A stretch of 64,000 nucleotides of DNA from Candidatus Pseudoruminococcus merdavium. GTDB taxonomy: Bacteria; Bacillota; Clostridia; Oscillospirales; Ruminococcaceae. The stretch lies in NCBI GenBank assembly GCA_904419745.1, contig CAJFSS010000004.1, forward strand, positions 1 to 64,000, written 5' to 3'. The position numbers and the translations under genes were made by a program. The notes below the pieces were generated by a model. The model was not told where the DNA came from and ran no database searches. It saw only the letters and a list, made by a program, of their open reading frames with translations. Below are positions 42,505 through 51,024 of this stretch, one piece after another (position 1 is the first letter of the stretch; each line of letters opens with the position of its first letter).

Positions 42505-45168
42505 ATGGAAAAAAGACTGAAACTCATACTGCCAATGCTGGCTACAGCCAGTATCCTTTTTATCATTTATGCAATCAATGGGCTGTATCCATTTGGGGAC
42601 ATGTCTATTTCCTGGGGGGATATGAACCAGCAGGTTATCCCACTGCTGGATGAATTTCGGGACATGCTGTTGGGAAAACAGGATTTCCTGTTTAGTATGC
42701 AAAATGCGGGCGGTATGAATTTTTGGGGCGTCTTTTTATTTTTTATTGCAAGTCCTTTTTCTTTTCTTACCGTGTTTGTGGAAAAAGCGGATATGTTCCT
42801 GTTTATGAACCTTTTGGTTTTGCTGAAAATGATGACCTGTGCAGGAACAGCGGCTGTTTTTTTCTCGAAAATATATCCAAAACTGGAACTGGGATTTTGT
42901 ACGGCGCTTTCCGTCTCCTATGCTTTTTGTGGATACGTCATGCTTTTTTACCAGAACGTTGTCTGGTTGGATATGATGTATCTGTTTCCCCTTCTCCTGC
43001 TTTCTCTAAATTATCTGGCAAAAACAGGACGGTTCCTCCCCTATCTTCTTTGCCTGTCCGGTATGATCACGGTTCATTTTTATCTCAGTTACATGTTGCT
43101 TGCCTTTTTGGTATTGTGTAGTTGTCTGTGGGTCTTCTTTTCTATCAAAGAACCTGTGTGCGGACAAAGAGTGGTATCCCTGGGGCTTGGGACAATGGGC
43201 GCAGGATTACTTACGGCAGTGGTCTGGCTTCCTTCCCTGATCGAATACCTGGGTTCTGCGAGGGGGGCAAACCTGTTTGACAGCCTGGCTGCGGGGAATT
43301 TCCTTACTAGGATGGATACTATCGGGATGCTCCTCCTCTGTACGGCTTATCTACTTCCCGTTTTTCTACACCGGATTTGCCGCACAGCGTTGGGAATGGA
43401 GCGCGGTATTCATCAGAAGGTTATACTGTTTTCCTTTCTGTTTCTTATAATCCCCATGGTGGTGGAACCGATTAACAAGATGTGGCATACAGGTAGTTAC
43501 CAGGCTTTTCCCGGAAGATATGGATATATTACGATTTTCCTGGGGCTTATCCTTGCAGCCGACACGCTTGCAAACCGGAGGGTTCAGGAAACAGGTCGGT
43601 CTCACAAATGGGCTGTCTTTGCAGGTTTTTCGTTTTTGGCGCTCGCGCTTGGGGCAAGTATTACCCTGTTAATCAAACATAAACGAGAACTGACAGTCTA
43701 TATTACTACCTTGTGGGGGACTAGCCAGTCGCTTTCCCTGTTTTTGATGTTTTCCGCGCTTCTTGTGGCCGGATACTTTGCGTGTTATCTCATGTACCGT
43801 AACCGTGCGCTGACCAGGAGGATGTTCTGTATTTTCTTCTGTCTTCTGGTATGTGTGGAGAGCGTTTTTTATGTTCTGGTTTTTTTCCCCCAACGTGGGG
43901 ACTATAATTACCGCAGTGTGATGGATTTGGAAGATAGGATCGATGACGATAGCTTTTATCGGGTAAAAAATTTGGAGAAAAGCTATGATCTCAACTTGAC
44001 CGGAGCGATTGGATATCCAACTATGAACCACTATACTTCCCTGACCTCCAAATACTATATGTCCGGAATTAAAAAGCTCGGGTATTCTTCCTATTGGATG
44101 GAAGTAAGTTCCATTGGTGGGACAAAATTCAGCGATGCCCTGATGCAGAACCGCTATTCGATAACCTGGGCAGGAGCTGTGGAAGAGGGAGAGCAGATCT
44201 ATGCCAATGACAAATATCAGATCCTTCAAAACAGTGGGACGCTTCCGCTTGGCCTGCTTACCCAGGCGGATCTGAGTACCTGGGAGGAGCTCCCCATGAT
44301 ACAGCGCCCATATATTAACGAGCAGGTCCTGCAGGTCCTGTTTGGTACACAAGAAGCCCTGGTGCAGGAATACCTTCCCACCTATACTTCCGGCGTGGAA
44401 CTTTTTCGTGATGAAAATTACCGCCTGGAACGGACTGTGGCGCCAAAAGATCCCGCTGTGATTGAATACCTGCTCCCTGCAACGGAACGGCCCCGTACAG
44501 TATATTTCGATTGCTTTGGTTCTGTCAGCAATGCCTTGACACAGCCGTACTATAGTGCATTTGATATTTCCGTCAATGGCGTTACTGTCATGCAAAATTA
44601 CCCAACGCAGAGATCCAACGGACTGCTGACGCTGGCACAGGATACCACCGAAGAACTTCTTGTTTCCATCCGTGTGAAAAAAGATGTGGAAGTTTCTTCG
44701 TTCGGAGTGTTTTCCATGGATGACAGGAAGGTTTCCCAGATTCTATCTGGGGCGAGAACGGCAAATTTGACAGTAAAAGATGGAACAATCACGGGGACTG
44801 CCAATGCCGAGCAAGGGGATACCCTGTTTCTGAGCATTCCCTATGACCGTGGTTTTACGGTAGAGGTCAATGGGGAAAAACAAGAGTATACCCGTGTGTT
44901 TGACGCCTTTATAGCAGTCGGACTGGATGCGGGGGAAAATGAAATCGCCATAACATATCTGCCCCCTGGAATGCGGACAGGAGCTATGCTTTCGGTGTGT
45001 GGAGCTGTATTGACTGCGGCTGTAATAGTTTTGCAGCGAAGAGGAAAATTAGAACTCTCCAGGCTGGAAAAACCGGCTGTTATTATACTTTCCGTTTTAG
45101 GTGGGGCCGTATTCGCCCTGTTGTATCTCATGCCGATAGTTGTCTACATTTTCGGGCGTATTTCTTGA
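42505..45168 (+). CDS. YfhO family membrane protein (putative glycosyltransferase)
   Basis: An 887-residue protein. The family-typical start, NGLYPFGDMSISWGDMNQQ, follows the first helix, and about a dozen more helices run to about residue 460. A large extracytoplasmic part then follows, and a last helix lies at the C-terminus. YfhO/BacA-like proteins belong to the GT-C superfamily and are linked to decoration of wall teichoic or lipoteichoic acid in Bacillus and Listeria. The donor and acceptor here are unknown. A GAGGTA-type ribosome-binding site precedes the ATG, and a terminator follows. Confidence 0.88.
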   Translation: MEKRLKLILPMLATASILFIIYAINGLYPFGDMSISWGDMNQQVIPLLDEFRDMLLGKQDFLFSMQNAGGMNFWGVFLFFIASPFSFLTVFVEKADMFLFMNLLVLLKMMTCAGTAAVFFSKIYPKLELGFCTALSVSYAFCGYVMLFYQNVVWLDMMYLFPLLLLSLNYLAKTGRFLPYLLCLSGMITVHFYLSYMLLAFLVLCSCLWVFFSIKEPVCGQRVVSLGLGTMGAGLLTAVVWLPSLIEYLGSARGANLFDSLAAGNFLTRMDTIGMLLLCTAYLLPVFLHRICRTALGMERGIHQKVILFSFLFLIIPMVVEPINKMWHTGSYQAFPGRYGYITIFLGLILAADTLANRRVQETGRSHKWAVFAGFSFLALALGASITLLIKHKRELTVYITTLWGTSQSLSLFLMFSALLVAGYFACYLMYRNRALTRRMFCIFFCLLVCVESVFYVLVFFPQRGDYNYRSVMDLEDRIDDDSFYRVKNLEKSYDLNLTGAIGYPTMNHYTSLTSKYYMSGIKKLGYSSYWMEVSSIGGTKFSDALMQNRYSITWAGAVEEGEQIYANDKYQILQNSGTLPLGLLTQADLSTWEELPMIQRPYINEQVLQVLFGTQEALVQEYLPTYTSGVELFRDENYRLERTVAPKDPAVIEYLLPATERPRTVYFDCFGSVSNALTQPYYSAFDISVNGVTVMQNYPTQRSNGLLTLAQDTTEELLVSIRVKKDVEVSSFGVFSMDDRKVSQILSGARTANLTVKDGTITGTANAEQGDTLFLSIPYDRGFTVEVNGEKQEYTRVFDAFIAVGLDAGENEIAITYLPPGMRTGAMLSVCGAVLTAAVIVLQRRGKLELSRLEKPAVIILSVLGGAVFALLYLMPIVVYIFGRIS

Positions 45169-45188
45169 AAATAAAGAAATAGAATTGT

Positions 45189-45226
45189 AAAAGCCAGCAC
45201 AATGTAAATCGTGCTGGCTTTTCCAA
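45189..45226 (+). terminator. Terminator of yfhO
   Basis: AAAAGCCAGCAC (45189-45200) pairs perfectly with GTGCTGGCTTTT (45211-45222). Confidence 0.88.
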
Positions 45227-45582
45227 TCGTTTCGTTTGGAAGGTTCTGACTGTAGGAAATAAAGCTTTTTGGAGACCGGAGAAGGATTGGGAGCCTTCCT
45301 GCGTTTCCCCGCAAGGAGGATACACAGACCGCTCTTGCGTATCCAAAGGGCTTTGATTCTATAATAAAGCGGAATATGATCCTTCCATATTTTCATCAAT
45401 ATTTCTGCAGGAAGCTTCTCTGATTGACGGGACTGAGCATCCACTTTTGGGACTATTTTTGGATGAGGATATTTTCCGGTATTGGGAGAACCTGTCTAAT
45501 TTTACCCATGAAAAATGACAAGTCCCCGCACATTTGGAAAAGGCGATGCATAAGATAACAGCAGAACATGATCATTTGCTTA

Positions 45583-45627
45583 GGGTCCCTTTGTCGGTGA
45601 ACCGGCGACAGTAAGGGCCCCTTTTTT
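45583..45627 (+). terminator. Hairpin terminator upstream of the DUF3343 gene
   Basis: GGG-CCCTT-GTCG pairs with CGAC-AAGGG-CCC with small bulges, then TTTTTT. It ends 22 bp before the DUF3343 start, so it either ends an upstream transcript or acts as an attenuator. Confidence 0.7.
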
Positions 45628-45649
45628 AATAGGAATGGAGGTCTTTAAA

Positions 45650-45892
45650 ATGACGGGAAGACCTTATTTGATTGTACGCTCCGTCACTCAAGCGCTTAGA
45701 GCCAGAGAAGTCCTGGCGAAAGCGCATATCTATTCCGATATTGAACGGACGCCTTCCTTTTTGGTGGGAAGAGGGTGCAGTTATTGTGTCAGAGTTCCCG
45801 CGGGCCGGATACAGCAGGTGGTGAATGTCCTGCAACATCAGCCCGGTCTTGATTTTATGATATTTGGTGAAAGGGGAGAACGGATTTTATGA
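45650..45892 (+). CDS. DUF3343 protein (putative Se/S carrier-like)
   Basis: An 80-residue protein of the DUF3343 family, which is described as putative Se/S carrier-like. RPYLIVRSVTQALRAREVL at the start and the Cys pair C43/C46 in RGCSYCVRVP fit the family, whose conserved Cys is thought to carry the chalcogen. ATG 45650 has GGAGG at 45637; the upstream ATG at 45635 contains that site. The stop overlaps the next start (ATGA), coupling it to a cysteine desulfurase-like enzyme, which could load the carrier. Confidence 0.85.
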   Translation: MTGRPYLIVRSVTQALRAREVLAKAHIYSDIERTPSFLVGRGCSYCVRVPAGRIQQVVNVLQHQPGLDFMIFGERGERIL

Positions 45893-47043
45893 TGTATTTC
45901 GACAATGCGGCAACCACTTACCCCAAGCCGCCGCAAGTCGCCCGGGCGGTTTCGTCCGCGGTGACCCGGTTCGGGGGAAATCCAGGACGCAGCGGACATG
46001 CCATGTCGCTTCGAGCCGCGCAGATGGTCTATGAATGCCGAGAGAAAACAGCCGAACTGTTTGGATGCGATGGGACAGAACGGGTCATTTTTCTCAAAAA
46101 CTGCACGGAGGCTACTAATTTTGCCATTAAAGGTTATGTACCGGAGCATTGCCATGTCATTATTTCGGATTTGGAGCACAATGCTGTTTCCAGGCCGGTA
46201 TATGCCCTGTCCCAGAGAGCAGAGGTCAGTTGTTCGGTTGCCCATGTCGTAGAAGGGGAACCTGAACAGACGGTAAGGAATTTTGAGCGGGAAATCCGTT
46301 CCGGATATACCAAGGCCATCATTACAACCCACGCGTCCAATGTTTTTGGTGTGATTGTCCCTGTCGAAAGGCTGTATGCACTGTGTGAAAGCTACGGACT
46401 CTATTTGATTATCGATGCCGCCCAGACAGCGGGAGTGCTCCCAATTGATCTGAAAAAAATGCCAAACGCCTGTCTGTGTGCAGCCGGACATAAAAGCCTG
46501 TATGGACCAACGGGAACAGGGATTCTGGTGGCCGCCCCAGGGGAACTGCCACAAACTGTAATAGAGGGAGGGACCGGGAGCTTTTCGGAAGATCTCACCC
46601 AGCCGGATCTACTGCCTGACCGGTTGGAAAGCGGTACAGTGAATACGGTGGGAATCTGTGGTCTCTCCGCAGGAATTGATTTTGTGCGTAAGACAGGAGT
46701 TTCAAGGATTGAAGCACATGAGAGAAAGCTGGCGCGCTTTCTGCATCGCCAATTGGGCAAAAACCCCAATGTAGAACTCTATACGGACTGCCCACAGGAA
46801 GGGGTTCATGTACCGGTAATCAGTTTCAATATCAAAGGCATGCATTCCGAGGAGGTGGCGTCTGCCCTGAACCGGATGGGGGCAGCCGTACGTGCCGGAC
46901 TCCATTGTGCTCCATTAGCGCACCGAGCGTTTTCCACTCTGGATACAGGGACGGTACGAGCCAGTTTTTCCGTCTTTAACACATTACAGGAAACAGAACG
47001 TTTTGCATGGATGGTTGAAAAAATAGCAGGAAAACGGACATAG
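45889..47043 (+). CDS. Class V aminotransferase, cysteine desulfurase-like
   Basis: A 384-residue PLP enzyme. MMYFDNAATTYPKPPQV, the lysine in AAGHKSLYGPTGTG (Schiff base), SDLEHNAVSRP and a late RAGLHCAPLAH (a Cys near the C-terminus that could accept S or Se) are the signatures of the cysteine desulfurase/selenocysteine lyase group. It probably mobilises sulfur or selenium from cysteine or selenocysteine for the DUF3343 partner encoded just upstream. The usual IscU or SufU scaffold genes are not nearby, so a role other than Fe-S assembly is likely. ATG 45889 or 45892 is the start. Confidence 0.9.
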   Translation: MMYFDNAATTYPKPPQVARAVSSAVTRFGGNPGRSGHAMSLRAAQMVYECREKTAELFGCDGTERVIFLKNCTEATNFAIKGYVPEHCHVIISDLEHNAVSRPVYALSQRAEVSCSVAHVVEGEPEQTVRNFEREIRSGYTKAIITTHASNVFGVIVPVERLYALCESYGLYLIIDAAQTAGVLPIDLKKMPNACLCAAGHKSLYGPTGTGILVAAPGELPQTVIEGGTGSFSEDLTQPDLLPDRLESGTVNTVGICGLSAGIDFVRKTGVSRIEAHERKLARFLHRQLGKNPNVELYTDCPQEGVHVPVISFNIKGMHSEEVASALNRMGAAVRAGLHCAPLAHRAFSTLDTGTVRASFSVFNTLQETERFAWMVEKIAGKRT

Positions 47044-47125
47044 CGGAAGATTGTGACCCGAAGATGTTGCAATTTGGGAAAAAATAACCCACAATAGGGT
47101 TTTTGGCCTAATTCTGTCAAAAGCA

Positions 47126-47153
47126 TTGAAAATGAACGGGAATATGATAAAAT
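47126..47153 (+). promoter_or_regulatory. Promoter of cdaA
   Basis: -35 TTGAAA (47126-47131), a 16-bp spacer, -10 TAAAAT (47148-47153), 46 bases before the start. Confidence 0.55.
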
Positions 47154-47199
47154 AGAATGAGGTGAAGGATACTTTTTTGAAAGCGAAGGAACGTGTACT

Positions 47200-48060
47200 A
47201 TGGAAATTTTAACGGCCTTTTGGCAATCATGCCTTTCCGTAATAAAAACCATTACCGTCTTTGATGTTATCGATATTCTCATTGTTGCCTTTTTGATTTA
47301 TAAACTGATCCAGCTCTTAAGGGAAACCCGCGCAGAACAGTTGGTAAAAGGGATTATTATTCTCGGGGCAGCTTATCTGGTCTCCACCCAGCTGGGTCTA
47401 AAGACGATGAGCTTTTTGCTTGTCAACCTGGCCAATTTTGGCGTTATTGCCGTTGTAGTGGTGTTTCAGCCGGAATTGCGGAAGCTTCTGGAGCAGGTTG
47501 GGCGTGCAAAAATTGGGAGTATGTTTACATCCAGAGAAGACGGGGACGATGTCTCCCGCTGGGAACATGCGATTGATGCCATCTGTGAGGCCTGTGTCTC
47601 TCTGTCAAAACAAAAAATTGGTGCGCTGATTGTCTGCGAAAAACAGACAAAACTGGGGGATATCATTCGGACGGGTACGGTGATTGATGCGGATCCCAGT
47701 CCAGAACTCATAGGAAACATCTTTTTTCCCAATTCCCCACTTCATGACGGGGCCATGATTATTAGGGACGGCAGAATGCATGCCGCTGGCTGTTTTCTTC
47801 CTCTCTCAGAAAACTATACCATCAGCCGGGAACTTGGCACACGCCACCGGGCTGCGCTTGGTATGAGTGAAAATTCCGATGCTGTGGTGCTTGTTGTTTC
47901 GGAAGAAACCGGTGTGATTACTGTGGCGCAAAACGGAACATTAAAAAGGAATTTCGATTTCCAGATGCTTAAGGCGACGCTGGAACGTGAATTGATACCG
48001 GAGCCCGTAACAGAAACAGCTGAGAAAAAAGCTCCTTTCTGGAAGGTGAAACGTCGATGA
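47200..48060 (+). CDS. cdaA: Diadenylate cyclase CdaA
   Basis: A 286-residue membrane enzyme. Three N-terminal helices (about residues 15-90) precede the DAC domain, with catalytic SPLHDGAMII (D-G-A motif) and ELGTRHRAALGM (R-H-R motif). It makes c-di-AMP from two ATP. c-di-AMP controls potassium, osmotic and wall homeostasis in Firmicutes. cdaR overlaps by ATGA, the standard pair; glmM, usually third, does not follow here. Confidence 0.96.
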   Translation: MEILTAFWQSCLSVIKTITVFDVIDILIVAFLIYKLIQLLRETRAEQLVKGIIILGAAYLVSTQLGLKTMSFLLVNLANFGVIAVVVVFQPELRKLLEQVGRAKIGSMFTSREDGDDVSRWEHAIDAICEACVSLSKQKIGALIVCEKQTKLGDIIRTGTVIDADPSPELIGNIFFPNSPLHDGAMIIRDGRMHAAGCFLPLSENYTISRELGTRHRAALGMSENSDAVVLVVSEETGVITVAQNGTLKRNFDFQMLKATLERELIPEPVTETAEKKAPFWKVKRR

Positions 48061-49349
48061 ATGAACAGAAAAAGATGGATGAACAGAAAAAAAAGAAAAA
48101 TAAGACGCGCAAAAAGCGTACGTTCAGCAGCTTATTCCACGACGATCGCTTTTTAAGAGTTTTTTCCATTTTTGCTGCAATTGTCACCTGGTTTATTGTT
48201 GCTATGAATATCAGCCCGGAGACATCCCGGGTGATTCAGGATGTCCCGGTGCAGATTTCAACAGATGGGATGACTTTGAGTGTAATCGGGGATACCCAGC
48301 AGACAGTGGATGTGGTGATCCGCGGCGCCAGAAATGTTGTCGGTGGTATTACAGCGGACGATATTACCGTAACCGCGGTCTTGGATAAAGTGGACGGCCC
48401 AGGTACTTATGATTTGGACTTGAGGGTCAGTAAACGTACCCCCAATTCGGAGTATGAGATTGTATCCTACCCGTCCCAGATCACGAAAGTACGTTTTGAT
48501 ACTGTTGTGACCAAAGAATTGGAAGTGGAAACGGATGTGTCCGGCATTAAGGTTGCAGATGGATTTGTCAAGGTAAGGTCCACCGCTCAGCCGGCAAAGA
48601 TTACTATTTCAGGACCGGAAACCGAAGTGGAGCAGATTACCCGATGCGTGGCAAAGGCAGAACTCGGTGATGTGTTAAAGCAAACTGTGACAGTTTCCGC
48701 CGGACTGACTTTTTATAATGCAGAGGGAACGGAAATTTCCGCGGACAGACTTACTTTGAGCGAGGATAAGGTTCAGGTGACGGTTCCCATTCTGAAAACC
48801 AAAGAAGTCCCCATTTCCTTTGATTATCTGAATATGCCGGATGGGTTTGATATTTCAAAACTTCCCTATACTGTAACCCCGTCCACATTGGAAGTTGCTG
48901 GTCCGGAAGACAAGGTGGACAGCCTGTCTACCTTGAACCTGGGGTATATTGATTTTAAAAACCTCGGATTAGACGCGCAATTGACATATGACGTGGTAGT
49001 CCCTACCAATTTTACAAACCTGTCCGGCCAGGAACAGGTAACTGTGAAATTTGATACCACAGGGTATGAAAGTCAAGTGTTCACAGTGCCCAATGTCCGC
49101 GTGGTAAATGTGCCGGAGGGCTATACAGTGACTGCGGAGTCAGATAGTGTGTCCAATGTGACCATCATCGGTACTTCTGAAGTGATGGAAACCCTTGCCG
49201 CAACGGATTTGGTTGCGGAAGTGGATATGGATGCAGTGGAGATTGCAGAAGGACGAATGAGCGTGGCGGTAAACATCTATGCTCCAAGTAAGGGTCAGCT
49301 ATGGGCCTACGGGGAGTATACTGTAACGGTAAATGTCTCCAAAAACTGA
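48057..49349 (+). CDS. cdaR: CdaR (YbbR-domain regulator of CdaA)
   Basis: A 430-residue protein. The short basic N-terminus and one membrane helix (about residues 36-52) are followed by four YbbR repeats outside the membrane, each with VDVVIRG-, KITISGP-, TLEVAGP- or VTIIGT-type strands. CdaR binds CdaA and tunes c-di-AMP synthesis. The start overlaps the cdaA stop, so the two are coupled. Confidence 0.93.
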   Translation: MNEQKKMDEQKKKKNKTRKKRTFSSLFHDDRFLRVFSIFAAIVTWFIVAMNISPETSRVIQDVPVQISTDGMTLSVIGDTQQTVDVVIRGARNVVGGITADDITVTAVLDKVDGPGTYDLDLRVSKRTPNSEYEIVSYPSQITKVRFDTVVTKELEVETDVSGIKVADGFVKVRSTAQPAKITISGPETEVEQITRCVAKAELGDVLKQTVTVSAGLTFYNAEGTEISADRLTLSEDKVQVTVPILKTKEVPISFDYLNMPDGFDISKLPYTVTPSTLEVAGPEDKVDSLSTLNLGYIDFKNLGLDAQLTYDVVVPTNFTNLSGQEQVTVKFDTTGYESQVFTVPNVRVVNVPEGYTVTAESDSVSNVTIIGTSEVMETLAATDLVAEVDMDAVEIAEGRMSVAVNIYAPSKGQLWAYGEYTVTVNVSKN

Positions 49350-49360
49350 GGAAAGAGATA

Positions 49361-49395
49361 GAAAGCGCGCAGCTATACTGCGCGCTTTCTTATAC
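49361..49395 (+). terminator. Hairpin after cdaR
   Basis: GAAAGCGCGCAG (49361-49372) pairs perfectly with CTGCGCGCTTTC (49378-49389). The T tract is weak. Confidence 0.65.
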
Positions 49396-49412
49396 GGGAA
49401 AGGAATGAAAGA

Positions 49413-51005
49413 ATGGCAATCATTATATCTTCTGTGCGGATATCACTCAACCAGACATGGGAAGATGCCCTGGAACAGGCAAAGAGAACCCTCTGTATCC
49501 CGGATTCCAAAATAGAAAAGGCTTCCCTTGTGAAGTCCTCTGTTGATGCTAGGCGCAAGGAGATATTCCTTGTCTGCTCCGTCGCTGTGGAGCTCAAAGA
49601 CCCCGGAGAGGAGGCCGCCCTTGTCAAAAAACTCCATTCCCCTTTTATTACACTACACAGGGAGTCCTCCTTGGAAATTTCCTATGGGGAAACTCCGCTT
49701 TCCTGTCGCCCCATTGTGGTGGGATTTGGCCCCGCAGGGATGTTTGCAGCCCTGCTATTGGCCCGTAATGGATACCGTCCTATTGTATTGGAGCGGGGTG
49801 CCCCAATGGAGGAACGTGTAGGGGCTGTGGAAAAATTTTGGTCCCGCGGAGTCCTGGATCCCCGAACAAATGTCCAATTTGGAGAAGGAGGAGCGGGCAC
49901 GTTTTCTGATGGAAAGTTGACGACCCGGATTCATGACAGCCGATGTGGGTTTGTGCTGAAAACCTTTGCAGCTCATGGCGCCCCGAAGGAAATTCTTTAC
50001 CAGGCAAAGCCGCACATCGGAACGGATAAATTGCGCGGCGTGGTGACTTCCATCCGGGAGGAAATCCGTTCCCTTGGCGGGGAAATCCGTTTTAATACCT
50101 GTCTGACAGGGATCACAGTGAAAAACGGAAGGATCACAGCAATTGAGGCAAACGGAAAACAAATTCGGGCGCAGGCGGTGATTCTGGCTCCCGGACACAG
50201 TGCACGGGATACTTTTTCCATGTTAATGGAAATGGGCGTCCTGCTTGAACCAAAGCCGTTTTCCGTGGGTGTTCGCATTGAACAGCCGCAGAAACTGATA
50301 GACCATGCCCTTTATCATGGATTTGCGGGGCATCCCATGTTGGGACCCGCATCCTATCAGCTTTCCCAGCGTCAAAATGAAAGGGCTGTATATACCTTTT
50401 GTATGTGTCCGGGAGGAACGGTTGTCCCGGCGGCAAGCGAGGAACAGACCGTTGTGGTCAATGGCATGAGTGAATACGCCAGGGACAAGGAAAACGCGAA
50501 TGCGGCGTTAGTAGTATCGGTGGACTCGGCTGATTTTGGGTCATCCCCATTGGACGGGATTGAATTCCAAAGGCAACTGGAACAAAGGGCATATCATATG
50601 GGCGGCGGGGCATACCGCGCCCCTGCACAAAGTGCAAACTATTTCCTTCAAGGAAAGCCGGGATTTCACCAACAGCACACTGCTCCAAGTTACGCGCTTC
50701 ACACCCGGGAAAGTGAGCTTCATACCCTGTTTCCTGATGCAATCAATGAAATGCTGGAAATAGGACTTCGTGCATTTGACAAAAGAATCCCGGGATTTTC
50801 CGGCCCTCAGGCAGTTATGACCGGAGTAGAGACCAGAACCTCTTCCCCTGTCCGTGTGACAAGGGGAGAAAATGGGCAGGCCGTCGGCGTGTGCGGGCTT
50901 TATCCCTGTGGGGAAGGCGCTGGATATGCAGGTGGCATTATGAGCGCTGCGGTGGATGGATTGCGTCAGGCTCAAGCGGTTATGGAACAGTACAGACCCG
51001 ACTGA
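49413..51005 (+). CDS. FAD-dependent oxidoreductase (COG2509-type)
   Basis: A 530-residue flavoprotein. An N-terminal unassigned domain (about 1-90) precedes the dinucleotide-binding motif IVVGFGPAGMFAALLLARNG, then FGEGGAGTFSDGKLTTR and VILAPGHSARDTF; the end has GEGAGYAGGIMSAA (FAD-binding GG motif). The family is widespread in Firmicutes but its substrate is unknown. AGGA lies 8 bp upstream of ATG 49413. The downstream transglutaminase-like gene starts 19 bp after it. Confidence 0.88.
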   Translation: MAIIISSVRISLNQTWEDALEQAKRTLCIPDSKIEKASLVKSSVDARRKEIFLVCSVAVELKDPGEEAALVKKLHSPFITLHRESSLEISYGETPLSCRPIVVGFGPAGMFAALLLARNGYRPIVLERGAPMEERVGAVEKFWSRGVLDPRTNVQFGEGGAGTFSDGKLTTRIHDSRCGFVLKTFAAHGAPKEILYQAKPHIGTDKLRGVVTSIREEIRSLGGEIRFNTCLTGITVKNGRITAIEANGKQIRAQAVILAPGHSARDTFSMLMEMGVLLEPKPFSVGVRIEQPQKLIDHALYHGFAGHPMLGPASYQLSQRQNERAVYTFCMCPGGTVVPAASEEQTVVVNGMSEYARDKENANAALVVSVDSADFGSSPLDGIEFQRQLEQRAYHMGGGAYRAPAQSANYFLQGKPGFHQQHTAPSYALHTRESELHTLFPDAINEMLEIGLRAFDKRIPGFSGPQAVMTGVETRTSSPVRVTRGENGQAVGVCGLYPCGEGAGYAGGIMSAAVDGLRQAQAVMEQYRPD

Positions 51006-51024
51006 TGGGAAGGAGGAAATCCTT

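Larger units (their letters stand above)
45169..45649. other. Gap after yfhO
   Basis: Holds the terminator of yfhO (45189-45226) and another hairpin terminator (45583-45627). Between them, one plus-strand frame from about 45355 to a TGA near 45520 reads like real protein (roughly 55 codons, with LGLFLDEDIFRYWENL), but I see no start codon or ribosome-binding site. It may be a gene remnant. Confidence 0.4.
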
